Shown here: in pieces, positions 4,888 to 6,716 of the stretch
How positions within the stretch are numbered: position 1 is the first letter of the stretch
How the letters are laid out: every line of letters starts with the position of its first letter
Position numbers and translations under genes: made by a program
DNA from: Nitrospirota bacterium
GTDB taxonomy: Bacteria; Nitrospirota; Thermodesulfovibrionia; Thermodesulfovibrionales; JdFR-85
Assembly: GCA_015485235.1 (NCBI GenBank)
Contig: WFTX01000165.1
Span: 1-6,716 of the forward strand
DNA length: 6,716 bases
Reading direction: 5' to 3'
Notes under the pieces: model-generated
Databases searched by the model: none
What the model was told of the DNA's origin: nothing
The model's input: only the letters and a program-made list of their open reading frames with translations

Positions 4888-6150
4888 ATGCCCATTTTCG
4901 GGGAGTTGTTCATCAGTGAGATCCTGAAGAAACCCGTCCTTGATATCAGGGGAGAAGAGATAGGGCTTCTCCGGGACCTTGTTGTGATCAAGGGTGAGAC
5001 GCTCCCCATAGTGAAAGACCTGATCGTCGGACGGAAAAAGAAGACCTATCAGATCCCCTGGGAGACAATGAGCATCTTCAACAGGCGGATAATGGCTACC
5101 ACCCTTGTGAAGGACGAGGCCCCGGAACATGAGGTGACTGATGAGGAACTCCTTGCCGTGAGGGACATCCTTGACAAGCAGATAGTGGATGCCACAGGGG
5201 CGAAGGTGGTCCGTGTAAATGACATAAAGCTTGAAGGCTACGAGGGGAAGGCGGTGCTTGTGGCCGTTGATGCAGGGATGAGAGGGATCCTCAGGAGGCT
5301 CGGGTTTGAGAAAAAGGGCGGCGAACTTCTCCGCCTCTTCAAGGTGGAGCTTCCCCAGAACCTGATAGGCTGGAATTACATCCAGCCCCTTGAGCCCAAG
5401 CTGAAGACCATCTCGCTCATCGTTCCAAGGCAGATGGTCTCAGAACTCCATCCCGCTGATATAGCGGAGATAATCAGTTCCGTCTCCCGTGACGAGGGGG
5501 CGAGCCTCTTCAACGATCTCGATCTGGAGACTGCTGCCGAGACACTCTCAGAACTCGAACCTGAGGTGCAGACAAAGATAATCGAGGAGATGGATGAGGA
5601 GAAGGCATCTGATCTGATTGAGGAGATGCCACCGGATGAAGCAGCGGACCTCCTTGGAGACCTCCCGGCTGAGAAGATGAAGGCCATCCTTGAGAAGATG
5701 ACCCGTGAGGATGCCGAGGACATCCAGGAACTCCTTGAGCACGAGGAGGACTCTGCCGGCGGTCTGATGACAAACGACTTTGTTGCCTACCCCCCTGAGA
5801 TGACCATTGCCGATGCTATAAGCCGGTTCAGGGATGATGCAACGGAGATTGAGGCGGTCTATTACATATATGTGACTGATCCTGATGAGCGTCTCCTCGG
5901 TGTGCTTTCACTGAAGGAACTCCTCCTGGCAGATCCCTCTGTCCGGCTTGAAGATATCATGGTAACAAACATCAAGGCGGTCCAGCCCGACGATGATGAG
6001 AGTGTGGTCGCCGCCGCCATCTCCAAGTACAATCTTGTAGCCATACCTGTGCTTGATGATGAGGGCGTTCTCCTTGGAATCGTGACTGTGGATGATATAA
6101 TAGACAGGATACTCCCTCCCAAGGCGAAACGAAAACGGAAGAAGGTATAG
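4888..6150 (+). CDS. Soluble PRC-barrel / MgtE-N / CBS-pair protein, probable divalent-cation sensor
   Basis: This 420-residue protein has no membrane segment. Two PRC-barrel-like segments come first (about 6-75 and 90-140, the second starting RDILDKQIVDATGAKV). An MgtE N-terminal superhelical domain follows (about 185-285): HPADIAEII, then repeated acidic helices such as EEMPPDEAADLLGDLP. The MgtE-like junction EEDSAGGLMTNDFVA (286-300) leads into two CBS domains (about 297-355 and 359-408, the latter with VVAAAISKYNLVAIPVLDDEG). The tail is strongly basic (KAKRKRKK). In MgtE Mg2+ channels these N and CBS domains bind Mg2+ and close the pore; here the MgtE membrane domain is absent. An Nramp-type transporter gene starts 32 bp downstream, so the likely role is a cytosolic sensor or regulatory subunit for that transporter. 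The domains are clear; the partnership is inferred from position. CBS domains could instead bind adenine nucleotides. Confidence 0.9.
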   Translation: MPIFGELFISEILKKPVLDIRGEEIGLLRDLVVIKGETLPIVKDLIVGRKKKTYQIPWETMSIFNRRIMATTLVKDEAPEHEVTDEELLAVRDILDKQIVDATGAKVVRVNDIKLEGYEGKAVLVAVDAGMRGILRRLGFEKKGGELLRLFKVELPQNLIGWNYIQPLEPKLKTISLIVPRQMVSELHPADIAEIISSVSRDEGASLFNDLDLETAAETLSELEPEVQTKIIEEMDEEKASDLIEEMPPDEAADLLGDLPAEKMKAILEKMTREDAEDIQELLEHEEDSAGGLMTNDFVAYPPEMTIADAISRFRDDATEIEAVYYIYVTDPDERLLGVLSLKELLLADPSVRLEDIMVTNIKAVQPDDDESVVAAAISKYNLVAIPVLDDEGVLLGIVTVDDIIDRILPPKAKRKRKKV

Positions 6151-6182
6151 GCTTCTTACTGACTTCCCTTTAGAGGTTTCCA

Positions 6183-6716
6183 ATGAGAAGGCATCTGAAA
6201 AAGATAGGGCTCTTTCTTTCCGTGCTTGGTCCCGGAATCATCACGGCCAACATAGACAATGATGCAAGCGGGATAACCACCTATTCCGTGGCAGGGGCCC
6301 GCTATGGGCTTGGACTCCTCTGGACCCTTATCCCCACCACGGTCTCCCTCATAGTCGTGCAGGAGATGGTGGCCCGGATGGGGGTGGTGACCGGAAAGGG
6401 GCTGTCCGACCTTATCAGGGAGAACTACGGTGTGAAGGCGACGTTTTATATGATGCTGGGACTGTTTGTGGCCAACCTCGGGACAACGGTGGCAAACCTC
6501 TCGGGCTGGGCAGCCAGCATGGAGATCCTCGGGTTCAGCAAGTACATGATGGTGCCTTTCGGAGCGTTTCTTATATGGCTTCTCGTTACAAAGGGGACAT
6601 ACCGGTTTGTGGAAAAGATCCTCCTTCTGGCATGTATAATCTACTTCGGCTATGTGATTGCAGGGATCATGGCAGGGCCGGACTGGTCCGAGGTGACCAA
6701 GGCCCTTGTAATCCCC
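6183..6716 (+). CDS. Nramp (SLC11)-family divalent metal transporter, N-terminal part
   Basis: An inner-membrane metal-ion transporter of the LeuT fold; 178 codons are present and the frame is open at the window edge. ATG 6183 is preceded by AGAGGT (6172-6177). Family marks: LGPGIIT (15-21) at the start of TM1, TTYSVAGARYGLGLLW (32-47), VVQEMVARMGVVTGKGL (58-74) after TM2, then hydrophobic segments about 86-108, 121-137 and 144-164. The TM1 metal-binding motif, DPGN in classical MntH/DMT1, reads D27-A28-S29-G30: the Asp is kept and the Asn is lost. Related Nramp-like proteins with a D-P-S-G version exist, so this is probably a separate clade whose substrate need not be Mn2+ or Fe2+. TM6, with the selectivity methionine, lies beyond the window. 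Co-transcription with the MgtE-N/CBS gene is likely. I withhold the name mntH because of the motif. Confidence 0.9.
   Translation, partial: MRRHLKKIGLFLSVLGPGIITANIDNDASGITTYSVAGARYGLGLLWTLIPTTVSLIVVQEMVARMGVVTGKGLSDLIRENYGVKATFYMMLGLFVANLGTTVANLSGWAASMEILGFSKYMMVPFGAFLIWLLVTKGTYRFVEKILLLACIIYFGYVIAGIMAGPDWSEVTKALVIP

Noticed and set aside
5376..5773. Long minus-strand open frames opposite the MgtE-N/CBS gene
   Set aside because: They are low-complexity serine- and proline-rich translations produced by the complementary strand of an acidic, Glu/Asp-rich coding sequence, with no domain of their own.

Overview
The window is a moderately GC-rich stretch of bacterial chromosome with tightly packed genes, all on the + strand. 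I see five protein-coding genes; the last runs off the right edge. The style of the Fur, HDOD and UvrC proteins, the heavy use of AGG for arginine and the short UvrC linker suggest a Gram-negative, probably anaerobic lineage such as Nitrospirota or Desulfobacterota. This is an inference from protein style, with low confidence, because there is no rRNA here.

Layout: (1) Positions 1-250 are non-coding as far as I can tell. They hold two strong hairpins (24-50 and 66-110), a TTGACA -35 box and a near-perfect 19-bp Fur box that ends one base before the first ATG. (2) Positions 251-2586 form an operon-like run: fur, a pentapeptide-repeat protein fused to a two-TM potassium-channel module, and an HDOD signalling protein. 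The genes overlap or are separated by only a few bases. (3) Positions 2587-2893 are an intergenic region filled by a 236-bp element with long imperfect inverted-repeat arms (2607-2842), which looks like a miniature mobile element or dispersed repeat. (4) Positions 2894-4684 encode UvrC, the nucleotide excision repair endonuclease. (5) Positions 4685-4887 are a structured leader or promoter region. (6) Positions 4888-6716 hold a two-gene unit: a soluble PRC-barrel / MgtE-N / CBS-pair protein, then 32 bp later the N-terminal half of an Nramp (SLC11)-type metal-ion transporter.

The most interesting unit is the last. The cytosolic Mg2+-sensing half of an MgtE channel (MgtE-N plus two CBS domains) appears without the MgtE membrane domain and sits directly upstream of an Nramp-family membrane protein. 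That transporter's TM1 metal-binding motif reads DASG instead of DPGN. The arrangement suggests a split sensor-transporter system for a divalent cation, perhaps Mg2+. The second point of interest is the coupling of an autoregulated fur gene to a beta-helix-fused K+ channel.
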